Shown here piece after piece: positions 25,905 to 37,153 of a stretch of DNA of 64,000 bases. Under the pieces are notes generated by a model that did not search any database, was not told the DNA's origin, and worked only from the letters and a program-made list of their open reading frames with translations. Source of the stretch: CALZJC01 sp963781065 (GTDB lineage Bacteria; Acidobacteriota; Thermoanaerobaculia; Multivoradales; JAHEKO01). The position numbers and the translations under genes are program-made. The stretch covers positions 134,617-198,616 of the forward strand of contig CAWAET010000016.1 in assembly GCA_963781065.1 (NCBI GenBank). The letters are read 5' to 3'. The first letter of the stretch is position 1. Every line of letters starts with the position of its first letter.

Positions 25905-27263
25905 CTACCCCACCCAGACCGTCTTGACGTTGACGAACTCGCGGATGCCCTCGCGGGCCAGCTCGCGGCCGTAGCCCGACCGCTTGACGCCGCCGAACGG
26001 CAGCCGCGGGTCCGACTTGACGATGCCGTTGACGAAGACGCAGCCGGACTCGATCTCGGCCGCCAGCTCGCGGCCGGCCGCGGCGTCGCCGGTCCAGATG
26101 GCGGCGCCGAGACCGAAGTCGGAGCGGTTGGCCAGCTCCACCGCCGTCGCGCGGTCCGGCGCCCGCACCACCGCCGCCACCGGGCCGAAGGTCTCTTCGT
26201 CGAAGGCCGCCATCCCGGGCACCACGCCGTCGAGCACCGTCGGGGCGTAGAAGAAGCCCGGCCGGTCGAGCGGCGCGCCGCCGGTGAGCAGGTCGGCGCC
26301 CCGCTCCTCGGTGCGGCGCACCTGGTCGTGCAGCTCGTCCACCAGGTCCTGCCGCGCCAGCGGCCCGACCTGGGTCTCGCGGTCCGCCGGATCGCCGACC
26401 ACCAGCGCCGCCATGTGGCCCGCCAGCGCCGCGGCGAACTCGTCGGCGACGGGCTCCTCGACGATGAACCGCTTGGCGGCGATACAGCTCTGGCCCGAGT
26501 TGATGGTCCGGGCCGTGGCGGCAGCCGCCGCCGCGCGGCCGACGTCAGCGTCGGCAAGGACGATGAAGGGATCCGAGCCGCCCAGCTCGAGGACCGACTT
26601 CTTGAGCTGGCGGCCGGCCTCCGAGGCTACGTCCTGGCCCGCCGCCTCGCTGCCGGTCAGGGTCACCGCGACGACCTTCGGGTCGGCGATCAGCCGCGGC
26701 ACGATCCGGCCCGGCACCAGTAGGGTGGTGAACACCCCCTTGGGCAGACCCGCCTGGCGGAAAACATCCTCGATGGCCAGCGCGCAACCAGGGACGTTCG
26801 AGGCGTGCTTGAGCAGCCCCACGTTGCCCGCCACCAGCGCCGGCGCGGCGAAGCGGAAGACCTGCCAGAACGGGAAGTTCCACGGCATCACCGCCAGCAC
26901 CGGGCCGATCGGGTCGTAGCGCACGAAGCTCTCCGCGGCGTCGGTCTCGACCGGCGTGGGCGCCAGGAGCACCTCGCCGTTCTCGGCGTAGTAGTCGCAG
27001 ACCCAGGCGCACTTGTCGACCTCGGCCTCGGCCTCGGCGATCGGCTTGCCCATCTCGCGGGTCATCAGACCGGCCAGCTCGTCGCGCCGCTGCCGCAGCA
27101 CGTCGCCGGCGCCGGCGACAGCCTCGGCGCGCTCGACGAGCGGCACGCGGCGCCAGTAGGCGTATCCCGCCGCCGCGGCCGTCAGCCGCCGCTCGACCTC
27201 GGCCGAATCGTGCTCTTCGTAGGAGGCGAACCGCTCGCCGGTGCTCGGATCGATGGCGTCCAT
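25905..27263 (-). CDS. NAD(P)-dependent succinate-semialdehyde dehydrogenase
   Basis: 452-residue aldehyde dehydrogenase. Motifs: PWNFPFWQVFRFAAPALVAGN, TGSEAAGQDVASEAGRQLKK (nucleotide-binding turn), LELGGSDPFIVL with the general-base glutamate, and NSGQSCIAAKRFIV with the catalytic cysteine. The short length and the GQSCIAAKRF version match the Sad/YneI-type succinate-semialdehyde dehydrogenases. The final segment is GYGRELAREGIREFVNVKTVWV. Acts in the cytosol, feeding succinate into the TCA cycle. Single gene, convergent with the stress protein. Confidence 0.85.
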   Translation of the reverse strand: MDAIDPSTGERFASYEEHDSAEVERRLTAAAAGYAYWRRVPLVERAEAVAGAGDVLRQRRDELAGLMTREMGKPIAEAEAEVDKCAWVCDYYAENGEVLLAPTPVETDAAESFVRYDPIGPVLAVMPWNFPFWQVFRFAAPALVAGNVGLLKHASNVPGCALAIEDVFRQAGLPKGVFTTLLVPGRIVPRLIADPKVVAVTLTGSEAAGQDVASEAGRQLKKSVLELGGSDPFIVLADADVGRAAAAAATARTINSGQSCIAAKRFIVEEPVADEFAAALAGHMAALVVGDPADRETQVGPLARQDLVDELHDQVRRTEERGADLLTGGAPLDRPGFFYAPTVLDGVVPGMAAFDEETFGPVAAVVRAPDRATAVELANRSDFGLGAAIWTGDAAAGRELAAEIESGCVFVNGIVKSDPRLPFGGVKRSGYGRELAREGIREFVNVKTVWVG

Positions 27264-27291
27264 GGCAAGACCCTACACGGCTTGACGGTGC

Positions 27292-27320
27292 TGGAAAACC
27301 CCTCCACCGCCCCGTAGAAT
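27292..27320 (+). promoter_or_regulatory. tRNA-Ser promoter
   Basis: TGGAAA (27292-27297) and TAGAAT (27315-27320) are spaced 17 bp, 17 bp before the mature tRNA 5' end. Confidence 0.45.
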
Positions 27321-27337
27321 GGTTCGGCTTCGACTGC

Positions 27338-28777
<1,440 letters not shown>

Positions 28778-28782
28778 TCGGA

Positions 28783-29871
28783 CTAGCCTCCGGTCTCGCG
28801 AAAGGCCTCGACGAGGCGTCCGATCCAGGCATCCACGAGTTGCTCGTAGCCGTCGATCCCGGCCTCGCCCTGGCTGTAGAGCGGCACGCCGACCACTCGC
28901 GCTCCGGTGCGGTCGGCGATCGCCTGCGGCTTGGCCGGGTCGAAGTAATTGGCGCTCAGGATCACCCGAATCCCCTGGTCGCGAATCAGCTCGATGATCT
29001 TCTCGACGTGACGCGGCGTCGGCGGGATGCCCGGTTTCGGCTCCACGTAGCCGACGATCTCGAGGCCAAAGCGATCGCCGAAGTAGACCCAGTTCTTGTG
29101 GTACCCGATGATCTGCCGGCCGCGCAGCGGCGCCGCCTGCTCGAGCCAGCCGCCGACTCGCGTCGCCAGGGTCCTGCCCGAGCCGCGGGGGTACTCCTTG
29201 CCCTCGAGAAACGGCCACAGCTTGCCGGACCGCGCCAGCCGGGCCAGCGTGTCCCCGCCGAGAATCTCGACCAGCTCGTCACCGAAGAGCCGGCGGTGGA
29301 GCCGGTCCTCCAGCGCCTTCTCCCGCTGGCGATAGAGCTCGGCGTTGGCGGCATCGACCTTCTCGAGCCCGGCGAGCACGTTGCGCGCGACGATCACCAT
29401 GTTGAGCGGATCGGTATGGATGTGCGGGTTGCCGTAGATGTGCACGTCCCCCTCCGATCGACTCAGGGTGGTGGGCTTCTCCAGCAGCTCGATACCGGTC
29501 CACGCCGCGACGTAGCCCGGGGCGCCCTCCAGCACCTGCCGGTTGCCGGCGGCGTCGAGCAGCGTCGGCACCCACAGCTCGAGGTCGAGACCGGTGGAAA
29601 CGAACAGGTCCGCCTCGCGCAGCCGCATCTGGAAAGAGGGCTTGGGGCGCACGAAATGAGCGTCCTGATCGCCGCGGCAGATCGCCTCGACGCTCACCAG
29701 CTCTCCGCCTATCTCACGCGCCGCCCAGGCGTAGTCGGAAATCGTCGTGACCACGCGCAGAGGCCCCTCGGCCCGGGCCGCGGAGGCGAAGAGACCGGGA
29801 GCGAAAAGACCGAGGGCGACCATCACCGCGAAAGCGGCTGCCGCTGTACCACGCATCGGGTTCTTCTTCAT
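28783..29871 (-). CDS. znuA: Zinc/manganese ABC transporter substrate-binding protein
   Basis: 362 residues with a signal peptide (AAAAFAVMVALGLFAPGLFASAARA). Cluster A-1 (ZnuA/TroA) features: VVTTISDYAWAAREIGGE, DAHFVRPKPSFQMRLREADLFVSTGLDLE with the first metal-ligand histidine, HIYGNPHIHTDPLNMVIVAR, IGYHKNWVYFGDRF and SANYFDPAKPQAIADRTG. The His-rich loop typical of ZnuA is only short (DVHIYGNPHIH). Start 29871 is preferred over one 18 bp upstream because AGGAAGAAC precedes it. Middle gene of a porin-binding protein-permease run. Confidence 0.87.
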   Translation of the reverse strand: MKKNPMRGTAAAAFAVMVALGLFAPGLFASAARAEGPLRVVTTISDYAWAAREIGGELVSVEAICRGDQDAHFVRPKPSFQMRLREADLFVSTGLDLELWVPTLLDAAGNRQVLEGAPGYVAAWTGIELLEKPTTLSRSEGDVHIYGNPHIHTDPLNMVIVARNVLAGLEKVDAANAELYRQREKALEDRLHRRLFGDELVEILGGDTLARLARSGKLWPFLEGKEYPRGSGRTLATRVGGWLEQAAPLRGRQIIGYHKNWVYFGDRFGLEIVGYVEPKPGIPPTPRHVEKIIELIRDQGIRVILSANYFDPAKPQAIADRTGARVVGVPLYSQGEAGIDGYEQLVDAWIGRLVEAFRETGG

Positions 29872-29888
29872 GACTGTTCTTCCTCTCA

Positions 29889-31352
29889 TCAGTAGGACTC
29901 GTGCTTGTGCGGTCCGGCAGCGAACGTCGCCTGCAGCCAGACCTTCTCGTCTCTCCGGTCACCGCGGGGGAAGGCGAAGTCGCGGCTGACGTTCTGGTAC
30001 TGCAGTCGCAGCCGCACGAACTCGCTCTGCCAGAAGGTGACGAACGGCGTCAGGGCGCGCTCCCGCAGGCCCTCGCGGAACGCGACTTCATCGAAAAGCT
30101 CGAAGCGGTCCCAGGGCAGCTCGGCGTCGTCATAGCGGAAGCCAAGGCTCCAACGACGACTCAACCGGCGCGAGAGATAAGCGTAGAAGGAGTCCGACGA
30201 GACGGTCGCGTCCTCTTCTTCGAAGCGGGTGCGGATGTACTCGCCGCGCAGCTCCAGATTGCGGTACTTGGCCCGGTTCACCGGCTCCCAGACGAAGGCG
30301 AGATCAGCACCGTAGACGTCTGTCGTCCGCTCGCCGGAGGCGTCGTTGGGGCCGAACGCCCAGTTCAAGCCCAGATCCAGATAGCTGTCCGCGCCCAGAT
30401 CGAAGAACCCGGTATGGCGGATGAGGAACGCCGGGTCGTTCCAGTCGGCGCCCGCGAACGCCGTGGGGTTGTCGGCGTTGGTGATCTCGACCGTGAGCCC
30501 GTTGCTGCTCGCCCAGAGCCGCGGCAGCTGCCAGTCCATGCCGACCCCGATGCCGACCAGCCCCTCGTGGCCGAAGATGTTCTGCAGCGCGAAAGGACTG
30601 TCGACGGAGGGCAGCGAATGCCGGTGCCAGCGGTTGAGGGTGCCGTACTGCTGGCGAAACTTGCCGACCCGGAGACGCATGTTGAACGGCAGGGCGACCC
30701 ACTCCAGATAGGCCTCCTCGACGTTCACCCCGATCTCCTCGCCATGGACGTGGCCCGGGTCCTCTGCCTCGTGATCGTGCTCCTCGTGTTGAAGCTCGTA
30801 GGGTTCCCCGTGCCCCGCCAGAAAACCCTTGAACCGGGTGTACGGGTCGAGCGGCGCCTGGAACGAAATCTCGATGCCGCGGGCCAGGAAGCCGTCCTTC
30901 ACCGGACCCGAGGCGTAGTCGTAAGAGAAGTCGCCCAGAAAGCTGATCTCGGGGTTCAGCGCCTGCAGCGCCCGCTCGCCACCGACGAAGGTGTCGCGCT
31001 CGCGAGCCGCCTGCGCCTCGCGAGCGGTCTCACCTGCGGTCAGCGCCTCGGCCTCCGCCAGCAGCTCGCCCAGTTCGTCCGCCGGGCGAGCGCCTTCGGC
31101 GGCTGCCAGCCGGGCTTCGAGGGCCGCGAGCCGTTCCTCCAGTTCGCGGATCCGGCGGGCGTGCGCCGCTTCGCTCTTTCGTAGCTGATCTTCGAGTCGG
31201 CCGACCTCACCGGCCAGATCCGGCTGCCGGTCGCCGCCCGCGGGCGGCGCCTCCCCGGTCGTCTGTGCCGCGGCGGGCGGATGGAGCAGCAGAGTGCCGC
31301 TCAACAGCAACAGGGTCAGAGCGACCCTGGACCTTCCAGTGCCAAGAAACAT
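29889..31352 (-). CDS. Outer-membrane porin-like protein with His-rich loop
   Basis: 487 residues. Signal peptide (VALTLLLLSGTLLLHPPAAAQ), then a coiled coil (residues about 45-105: heptads in LAGEVGRLEDQLRKSEAAHA), then a beta-barrel of alternating strands (NPEISFLGDFSYDYASG, FKGFLAGHGEP, LRVGKFRQQYG) ending in an aromatic terminal strand (HKHESY). A loop, YELQHEEHDHEAEDPGHVHG, has six histidines among acids and may collect zinc. Its stop is 18 bp before the znuA-like gene, so it likely forms the outer-membrane step of the same import route. Start 31352 precedes the signal peptide. Confidence 0.75.
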   Translation of the reverse strand: MFLGTGRSRVALTLLLLSGTLLLHPPAAAQTTGEAPPAGGDRQPDLAGEVGRLEDQLRKSEAAHARRIRELEERLAALEARLAAAEGARPADELGELLAEAEALTAGETAREAQAARERDTFVGGERALQALNPEISFLGDFSYDYASGPVKDGFLARGIEISFQAPLDPYTRFKGFLAGHGEPYELQHEEHDHEAEDPGHVHGEEIGVNVEEAYLEWVALPFNMRLRVGKFRQQYGTLNRWHRHSLPSVDSPFALQNIFGHEGLVGIGVGMDWQLPRLWASSNGLTVEITNADNPTAFAGADWNDPAFLIRHTGFFDLGADSYLDLGLNWAFGPNDASGERTTDVYGADLAFVWEPVNRAKYRNLELRGEYIRTRFEEEDATVSSDSFYAYLSRRLSRRWSLGFRYDDAELPWDRFELFDEVAFREGLRERALTPFVTFWQSEFVRLRLQYQNVSRDFAFPRGDRRDEKVWLQATFAAGPHKHESY

Positions 31353-31402
31353 ATCGATTCCTCCGAGCGTTCGAGTTGGCTGCGTAAACCATCGGGGCAG
31401 AG

Positions 31403-31421
31403 GCGCGGCGATTCGCCGCGC
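31403..31421. promoter_or_regulatory. Perfect GC-rich palindrome between the Cys-rich and porin genes
   Basis: GCGCGGCGA and TCGCCGCGC flank a single T. It could be an attenuating hairpin or a repressor site; no known Zur-box sequence is recognisable here. Confidence 0.3.
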
Positions 31422-31462
31422 ACCCGCCTGGGCCGGGCCGCCTGGGCCGGCCACGCGGTAGG

Positions 31463-31807
31463 TCAGGCGCTCAGAGGGGGACCGCGGGGGCTACCGGAGC
31501 AGAGGACGCACTCGGCGACATCGAGAGCCGGCGGTCGAACGAGCGTGGCAGTCGCGCCGGGCTCTTGGAACGCGTTGGGGCTTGCGGCCCGCGCCTGGCT
31601 CAGCAGGCGTTGCAGCACGCAGACCGCGCAGGGCGCGTCGTCCTCCACCGCGGCCGGCCCCGAGCGATGCAGCTCGACCGGCGCGAGTGCCGACCGGCTC
31701 GAGATCTCGGCTTCGGCGTGCCCGTGCGGCAGCTCGCCTACGGTGCCGAGAAACAGAACGAGGCCTAGCGCAACCGCTATCCGGGTCCTGCTGACGGTTC
31801 CGGGCAT
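31463..31807 (-). CDS. Small secreted protein with two CxxC pairs
   Basis: 114 residues. Signal peptide TRIAVALGLVLFLGTVGELP, followed by HGHAE, CAVC in DAPCAVCVLQRLL and CVLC near the end. The pattern of one His pair plus two CxxC in a small exported protein occurs in bacterial metal-handling proteins, and the gene lies just upstream of the porin/znuA/permease run on the same strand (110 bp gap). A zinc or copper scavenging role is inferred from context only. I do not recognise a named family. Confidence 0.55.
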   Translation of the reverse strand: MPGTVSRTRIAVALGLVLFLGTVGELPHGHAEAEISSRSALAPVELHRSGPAAVEDDAPCAVCVLQRLLSQARAASPNAFQEPGATATLVRPPALDVAECVLCSGSPRGPPLSA

Positions 31808-31999
31808 CGAGTCCACCGGATTCCAGGCTAGTCGCCCGGCTGGCGATCGGCACCACCCTCCGGGGCGGGCGCCCAGCGGTTCCGAGCCATGAATCCCAAC
31901 CGGCACCGGCGAACGTGTGGTGCCCTGCACCAACCGTCAGTTGACGGCAAGTTCGGCCAGGCCGAATCCGTCCTTCTCACGGGGCAAGGGCACCACATT

Positions 32000-32033
32000 G
32001 CTACGAAACGCTACAACCGCTACGCTACGCCCG
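32000..32033 (+). promoter_or_regulatory. Candidate operator: repeated GCTAC motifs
   Basis: GCTAC occurs at 31999, 32009, 32018 and 32023 within 30 bp directly before the antitoxin ATG. Short direct repeats there are typical binding sites for Phd/YefM-type antitoxins controlling their own operon. Confidence 0.4.
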
Positions 32034-32279
32034 ATGAAACGAATCACCCAACGCGAGCTGCGCAACGACTCCGCGGCGGTATTGCGTGAGGTCCAGGCGG
32101 GAAGCACGCTGATCGTCACTCGCAACGGCACGCCGGTCGCGGAGCTTCGACCCGTGGCACCGCGACGCTTCGTTCCCCGCTCGGTGATCGCGGAAGCGGC
32201 CCTGAAAGCGCCGCGAATCGACGCCAAGCGGCTGCGCAGGGAGCTCGACCGAATCGTAGATCCGAGGGCAGATGTCTGA
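32034..32279 (+). CDS. Phd/YefM-type antitoxin
   Basis: 81 residues. MKRITQRELRNDSAAVLREV followed by QAGSTLIVTRNGTPVAELRPV is the standard Phd/YefM N-terminal DNA-binding and dimerisation domain. The C-terminal part (RIDAKRLRRELDRIVDPR) is the likely toxin-binding tail. Start 32034 is chosen because the fold begins at this Met and repeated GCTAC motifs precede it. Overlaps the toxin gene by 8 bp. Confidence 0.88.
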   Translation: MKRITQRELRNDSAAVLREVQAGSTLIVTRNGTPVAELRPVAPRRFVPRSVIAEAALKAPRIDAKRLRRELDRIVDPRADV

Positions 32280-32673
32280 ATCGAGTCGCGGCATCCTCGA
32301 CACCGCGGTGGTCATCGATCTCGACCTGATCGACGCCGAGCGGCTGCCGGAGGCGTCGGCGATCGCCGCCGTAACCCTGGCCGAGCTCTCCGCGGGTCCC
32401 CACGCGACGGACGACCCGGAGGAGCGGTCGCGGCGTCAGGACCGGTTGCAGTGGGCGGCAGCAACCTGGGATCCGCTGCCGTTCGACGTGGACGCGGCCC
32501 GGGCCTACGGCCGGATCTTCGCCGCCGTGAGGGGCAGCGGCCGAAGGAGCCGTAGCCGGCTGGCCAACCTGCTGATCGCCGCGACCGCCGCCGCCAATGG
32601 GCTGCCCCTGTACACCCGGAACCCGACCGACTTCGCGGGGCTCTCGGAGCTCCTCGAGATCGTCGAGATCTGA
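32272..32673 (+). CDS. PIN-domain toxin, VapC type
   Basis: 133 residues. GILDTAVVIDLDLID has the first catalytic aspartate; IAAVTLAELSAGP the glutamate; SRLANLLIAATAAANGLPLYTRNPTDF carries the late strand. In most VapC proteins the third acidic residue is an aspartate in a DxxIAA context; here the position reads SRLANLLIAA, so an Asn replaces it, which may affect activity. Paired with the overlapping Phd-type antitoxin. Confidence 0.85.
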   Translation: MSESSRGILDTAVVIDLDLIDAERLPEASAIAAVTLAELSAGPHATDDPEERSRRQDRLQWAAATWDPLPFDVDAARAYGRIFAAVRGSGRRSRSRLANLLIAATAAANGLPLYTRNPTDFAGLSELLEIVEI

Positions 32674-32806
32674 GCGACCGCGGGGGACCCGGAGTTGGCA
32701 CCGCCGTGGCCCAGCGGCTATGCTCCGGCTCGTCCCGAATCGGTCCTTCGAGCGCGTCCCAGCGACGCCTGAATCGCCCATCGAGCACAACGCGGAGCCC
32801 GCCGCC

Positions 32807-34832
32807 ATGGCCGATCCCCACACCCCGGACGAGCGCGACGAACTCGCCGTCAACACCATCCGCTTCCTCGCGGTCGACATGGTCGAGCGGGCCAACTCGG
32901 GGCATCCCGGGGCGCCGATGGGCCAGGCGGCGATGGCCTACATGCTGTGGAGCCGCTTTCTGCGCTTCGACCCGGAACGGCCGGAGTGGCCCAACCGCGA
33001 CCGCTTCGTGCTCTCCTGCGGCCACGCCTCGGCGCTGCTCTACGCCCTGCTACACCTGGCCGGCTACGAGCTGTCGCTCGACGAGCTCAAGGGGTTCCGC
33101 CAGCTCGGCTCGCTGACGCCGGGCCACCCCGAGCACGGCCTGACGCCGGGGGTCGAGACGACCACCGGGCCGCTGGGCCAGGGGCTGTCGAACGCGGTCG
33201 GCATGGCGATCGCGCAGCGGCTGCTCGGCGGCGCGCTTCAACCGCGACGGCTACCCGCTGTTCGACCACCGCACCTGGGTCTTCGCCAGCGACGGCGACC
33301 TGATGGAGGGAGTCGCCTCGGAGGCGTCGTCGCTCGCCGGCCACCTGGGGCTCGGCCAGCTGATCGTCTTCTACGACGACAACGAGATCTCGATCGACGG
33401 CCCGACCTCGCTGTCGTTCAGCGAGGACGTTCCCAAACGCTACGAGGCCTACGGCTGGCACGTCCAGCGGGTCGAGGACGGCAACGACCTCGAGGCCCTC
33501 GACCCGGGCGACCGAGGCTGCAGTGGCCGAAGAGGGCCGGCCGTCGCTCATCGCGGTGCGCACCCACATCGGCTTCGGCAGCCCGGCCAAGCAGGACACC
33601 GCGGCCGCCCACGGCTCGCCGCTCGGCGCCGACGAGGTGGCGGCCACCAAGAAGAACCTGGGCTGGCCCGAGGAGCCCATCTTCCACGTGCCCGACGCGG
33701 CCCGCGCGGCCTTCGGCGCGGCGGCGGCGAAGGGCGCCCGCCAGGCCGACGAGTGGGAGAAGCTGCTGGCGGGTTACCGCGCCGACCACCCCGAGCTGGC
33801 GGCCGAGCTCGACCGGCGGCTGGCGCTCGGCCTGCCGGAGGACTGGCGGCACACGCTGCCGCTGTTCGCCCCCGAAGACGGCCCGCATCGCCACCCGCAA
33901 GGCCTCGGGCAAGGTGCTCGAGTCGATCGCCCCGGGCCTGCCCGAGCTGGTCGGCGGCTCGGCCGACCTGACCGGCTCGAACAACACCTACCTGAAGGGC
34001 GAGGCCGACGTCTCGGCCGCCGAGCCGGGCGGCAAGAACTTCCACTTCGGCGTCCGCGAGCACGCCATGGGAGCGGTGATGAACGGCATGGCGCTGTCGG
34101 GGCTGCTGCGCCCCTACGGCGGCACCTTCCTCGTCTTCTCCGACTACATGCGGCCGGCGATCCGGCTGGCGGCGCTGATGGAGCTGCCGGTGATCTACGT
34201 CTTCACCCACGACTCGATCTTCCTCGGCGAGGACGGGCCGACCCACCAGCCGGTCAGCCAGCTGCTGTCGCTGCGGGCCATCCCCAACCTGACGGTGATC
34301 CGGCCCGGCGACGCCAACGAGACCGTCGGTCGCCTGGCACGTGGCGCTGGAACGGCGCGACGGGCCGACGGCGCTGGCGCTCACCCGCCAGAAGCTGCCG
34401 GTCCTGGCCGAGACCGGCAAGCGCGCCGGCGAGGGGGTGCAGCGCGGCGGCTACGTGCTGGCCGACCCCGAGAGCGAGGCGCCCAGGGCGATCCTGATCG
34501 CCACCGGCTCGGAGCTCGCCCTGGCGCTGGCCGCCCACCGCCAACTCGCCGCGGAGGGGCTGCCGACCCGGGTGGTCAGCCTGCCCTCCTGGGAGCTGTT
34601 CGACGGCCAGGGACCGGCCTACCGCGACCGGGTGCTGCCGGCCAAGATCGGCAAGCGGCTGGCGATCGAGGCCGGCGTGCCGCTCGGCTGGGAGCGCTAC
34701 GTCGGCCCCAAGGGCGCCATCATGGGCGTCGACCGCTTCGGCGCCTCGGCGCCGGCCGCCGACCTGGCGGCGGAGTACCTGCTGACCGTGGACGAGGTCG
34801 TGCGGCGGGCACGCCAACTCCTCGAGGAGTGA
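32807..34832 (+). CDS. tkt: Transketolase (four single-base insertions)
   Basis: Pentose phosphate and Calvin-type ketol transfer. The frame changes four times (near 33234, 33503, 33883 and 34330). Joined segments give a full transketolase: NTIRFLAVDMVERANSGHPG, TTTGPLGQGLSNAVGMAIA, FASDGDLMEGVASEASSLAG, YDDNEISIDGPT, VGGSADLTGSNNTYLK, FGVREHAMGAVMNGMAL, THDSIFLGEDGPTHQPVSQL and GPKGAIMGVDRFGASAPA. The span minus four bases is 674 codons, right for the family. In each case deleting one base restores the sense, so sequencing or assembly error is likely. GGAG lies 10 bp before the ATG. Confidence 0.85.
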
Positions 34833-34835
34833 GCC

Positions 34836-35399
34836 ATGAACAAGCCCGACAGACAGAAGTTCACCGCCGGCGTCGTGCTGGTGCTCATCGGCCTCGGCTT
34901 CTTCCTGGTGCAGCGGCTGGAGACGGTCGGCAACGAGGTCGTCATGCTGATCATCGGCGCCGCCTTCCTGGTCGCCTACTTCTACCAGAAGGCCTACGGC
35001 CTGCTGATCCCGGCCGGGGTCCTGCTCGGGCTGGGCGGCGGCGCGTTGGTCGACGACCGCTTCTGGTGGTCCCCGGAAGGCGCCCAGCTCGGGCTCGGCG
35101 TGGGCTTCCTCGCGATCTATGTGATCGCCCGCATCTACCAGGGGGAGAGCCACTGGTGGCCGCTCATCCCCGGCGTCATCCTGATCCTCATCGGCGTGCC
35201 CCGGACCGCCCTGATCTTCCGCTTCCTGTTCGACAACTGGCCGCTGATCCTGGTCGGAATCGGCCTGCTGGTGCTGATCGGCGCCTTCCGCCGCTCGTCA
35301 TCCGATGGAGAGCAGGCCGGCGCCCCGGACCCCGCCCAACGATCCGCACCGGCCCCCGCCCCCGAGCCCGAGGGACCGGTCGAGCCCAAGGTCGAGTAG
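34836..35399 (+). CDS. Integral membrane protein, LiaF/DUF5668-like
   Basis: 187 residues, four or five hydrophobic helices: FTAGVVLVLIGLGFFLVQRL, VVMLIIGAAFLVAYFYQK, LLIPAGVLLGLGGGALVDD, GLGVGFLAIYVIARI, WPLIPGVILILIGVP and WPLILVGIGLLVLIGAF. The repeated WPL(I)xxGxxL(I)xxG pattern is that of the DUF5668 / LiaF-type membrane domain. The tail is proline/alanine/glutamate-rich and probably disordered. Three bases after the transketolase stop, so presumably co-transcribed. No catalytic residues are evident. Confidence 0.7.
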   Translation: MNKPDRQKFTAGVVLVLIGLGFFLVQRLETVGNEVVMLIIGAAFLVAYFYQKAYGLLIPAGVLLGLGGGALVDDRFWWSPEGAQLGLGVGFLAIYVIARIYQGESHWWPLIPGVILILIGVPRTALIFRFLFDNWPLILVGIGLLVLIGAFRRSSSDGEQAGAPDPAQRSAPAPAPEPEGPVEPKVE

Positions 35400-35490
35400 C
35401 GGTCGACCTCCGGCGCGACCGGGGAATCGATCCTGCCACCGAAGTCCCGGAATCGTCACGCCTCCCCCGGCGTGATACCTTGCCGCCGGT

Positions 35491-37129
35491 TTGGTCCGCA
35501 CTCGCTTCGCCCCCAGCCCCACCGGCTACCTGCACATCGGCGGCGTCCGAACGGCGCTGTTCAACTGGCTGTTCAGCCGCCGCCACGGCGGCAGCTTCAT
35601 CTTGCGGATCGACGACACCGACGCCCGGCGCAACCTCGACGAGGCCCTGGCACCGATCCTCGCACGGCTTCCGCTGGCTCGGCCTGGACTGGGACGAGGG
35701 GCCCGAGGTGGGCGGCGACTACGGGCCCTACTACCAGTCGGAGCGCTCGGGGATCTACCAGCGGGCGATCGACCGGCTGATCGCCGGCGGCCACGCCTAC
35801 CACGACTACGCCAGCCCCGAGGAGATCCAGGCCGAGCGGCAGGCCGCCGAGAAAGCCGGCGAGCGGTTCCTCTACAGCCGCCGCTGGCGCGCCGCGAACG
35901 ACGCCGATCGCGCCCGCTTCGAGGCCGAGGGCCGCGACGCTGCGGTGCGGCTGGCGATGCCGCGCGAGGGCGTCTGCCGGTTCACCGACCTGGTGCGCGG
36001 CGAGGTCGAGTTCGAGTGGGCGCGCGAGCAGGACCACGTCATCCACCGCGCCGACGGCACGGTGCTCTACCACCTGGCCAGCGCCGTCGACGACATCGAG
36101 ATGGGGATCACCCACGTCATCCGCGCCGAGGAGCACCTCTCCAACACGCCGCGCCACCTCTTCATCACCGCCGGCCTCGGCACCGAGCCGCCGGCCTACG
36201 CTCACCTGCCCTACGTCGCCGAGCCGGGCAGCAAGACCAAGCTGAGCAAGCGCAAGCTGGCCAAGTACCTGACGCGGCCCGACTTCGCCCAGCTTGCCGA
36301 GCACGGCCGCCGGATCGCCGCGGCGATCGGACACGACACGGCCGACGAGGCGTTCAACCCGGTGATCGTCGACTTCTACGAGACCATCGGCTACCTGCCC
36401 GACGCGCTGCTCAACTACCTGCTGCTGCTCGGCTGGTCGCTCGACGACAAGACCGAGATTCTCGACCGCCAGGCGATGATCCGCCACTTCTCGCTCGAGC
36501 GGGTGCAGAGCTCGCCGGCCGGCTTCGACCCGGCCAAGCTGGAGTCGTTCCAGGAGCGCTACATGCGCGAGCTGCCGGCAGCACGGCGCCTCGAGCTCTG
36601 CCTGCCCTTTCTCGAGCGCGCCGGCCTGGTGCCCGCCCCGCCGGACGACGCCGCCCGGCGGAAGGTGGCGGCGATCGTCGCCGCGGCCGGCGACCGCATC
36701 ACCGTCGCCGGCGACGTGCTCGACTACGCCGACTTCTTCACCGCCGACGGCGAGCTGCCCTACGAGGAGAAGGCGTTCGAGAAGCGGCTGCGCAAACCGC
36801 CCGAGGCCGCCGAGCTGTTGGCCGGCTTTCGCGACCGGCTGGCGGCGGCCGACCCGTTCGACGCCGCCGCGCTCGAGGCCCTGCTGCGCGACTACGTCGC
36901 GGAGCGCGGCGTCAAGCTGGGCCAGGTGATCCACGCCCTGCGGGTGGCGGTCACCGGCAAGGCGGTGGGGTTCGGGATGTTCGAGACCCTCGAGATCCTC
37001 GGCCGCGAGAGCTGCCTGGCGCGGATCGATCAGGCGTTCGCACGCTTGCGGGGCGTTCTCAGTTCAGAACAGGTGCGGCGCGCCCTCGAGCAGCTAAAGC
37101 GAGACCGTGAGGAGTCGGACCGGTTCTAG
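35491..37129 (+). CDS. gltX: Glutamyl-tRNA synthetase (one single-base insertion)
   Basis: Class I synthetase charging tRNA-Glu (or tRNA-Gln in indirect systems; here glnS is present). RTRFAPSPTGYLHIGGVRTA contains the HIGH-like motif; GSKTKLSKRKLAKYL the KMSKS-like motif. The frame shifts near 35663: NLDEALAPIL in one frame, then GFRWLGLDWDEGPEVGGDYG in the next; removing one base gives 545 residues. The only start available is a TTG at 35491, since a stop lies 18 bp upstream. C-terminal anticodon-binding domain complete, ending EQLKRDREESDRF. Confidence 0.87.
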
Positions 37130-37153
37130 CCGGACGCCCAGGGCGCTCTCGGC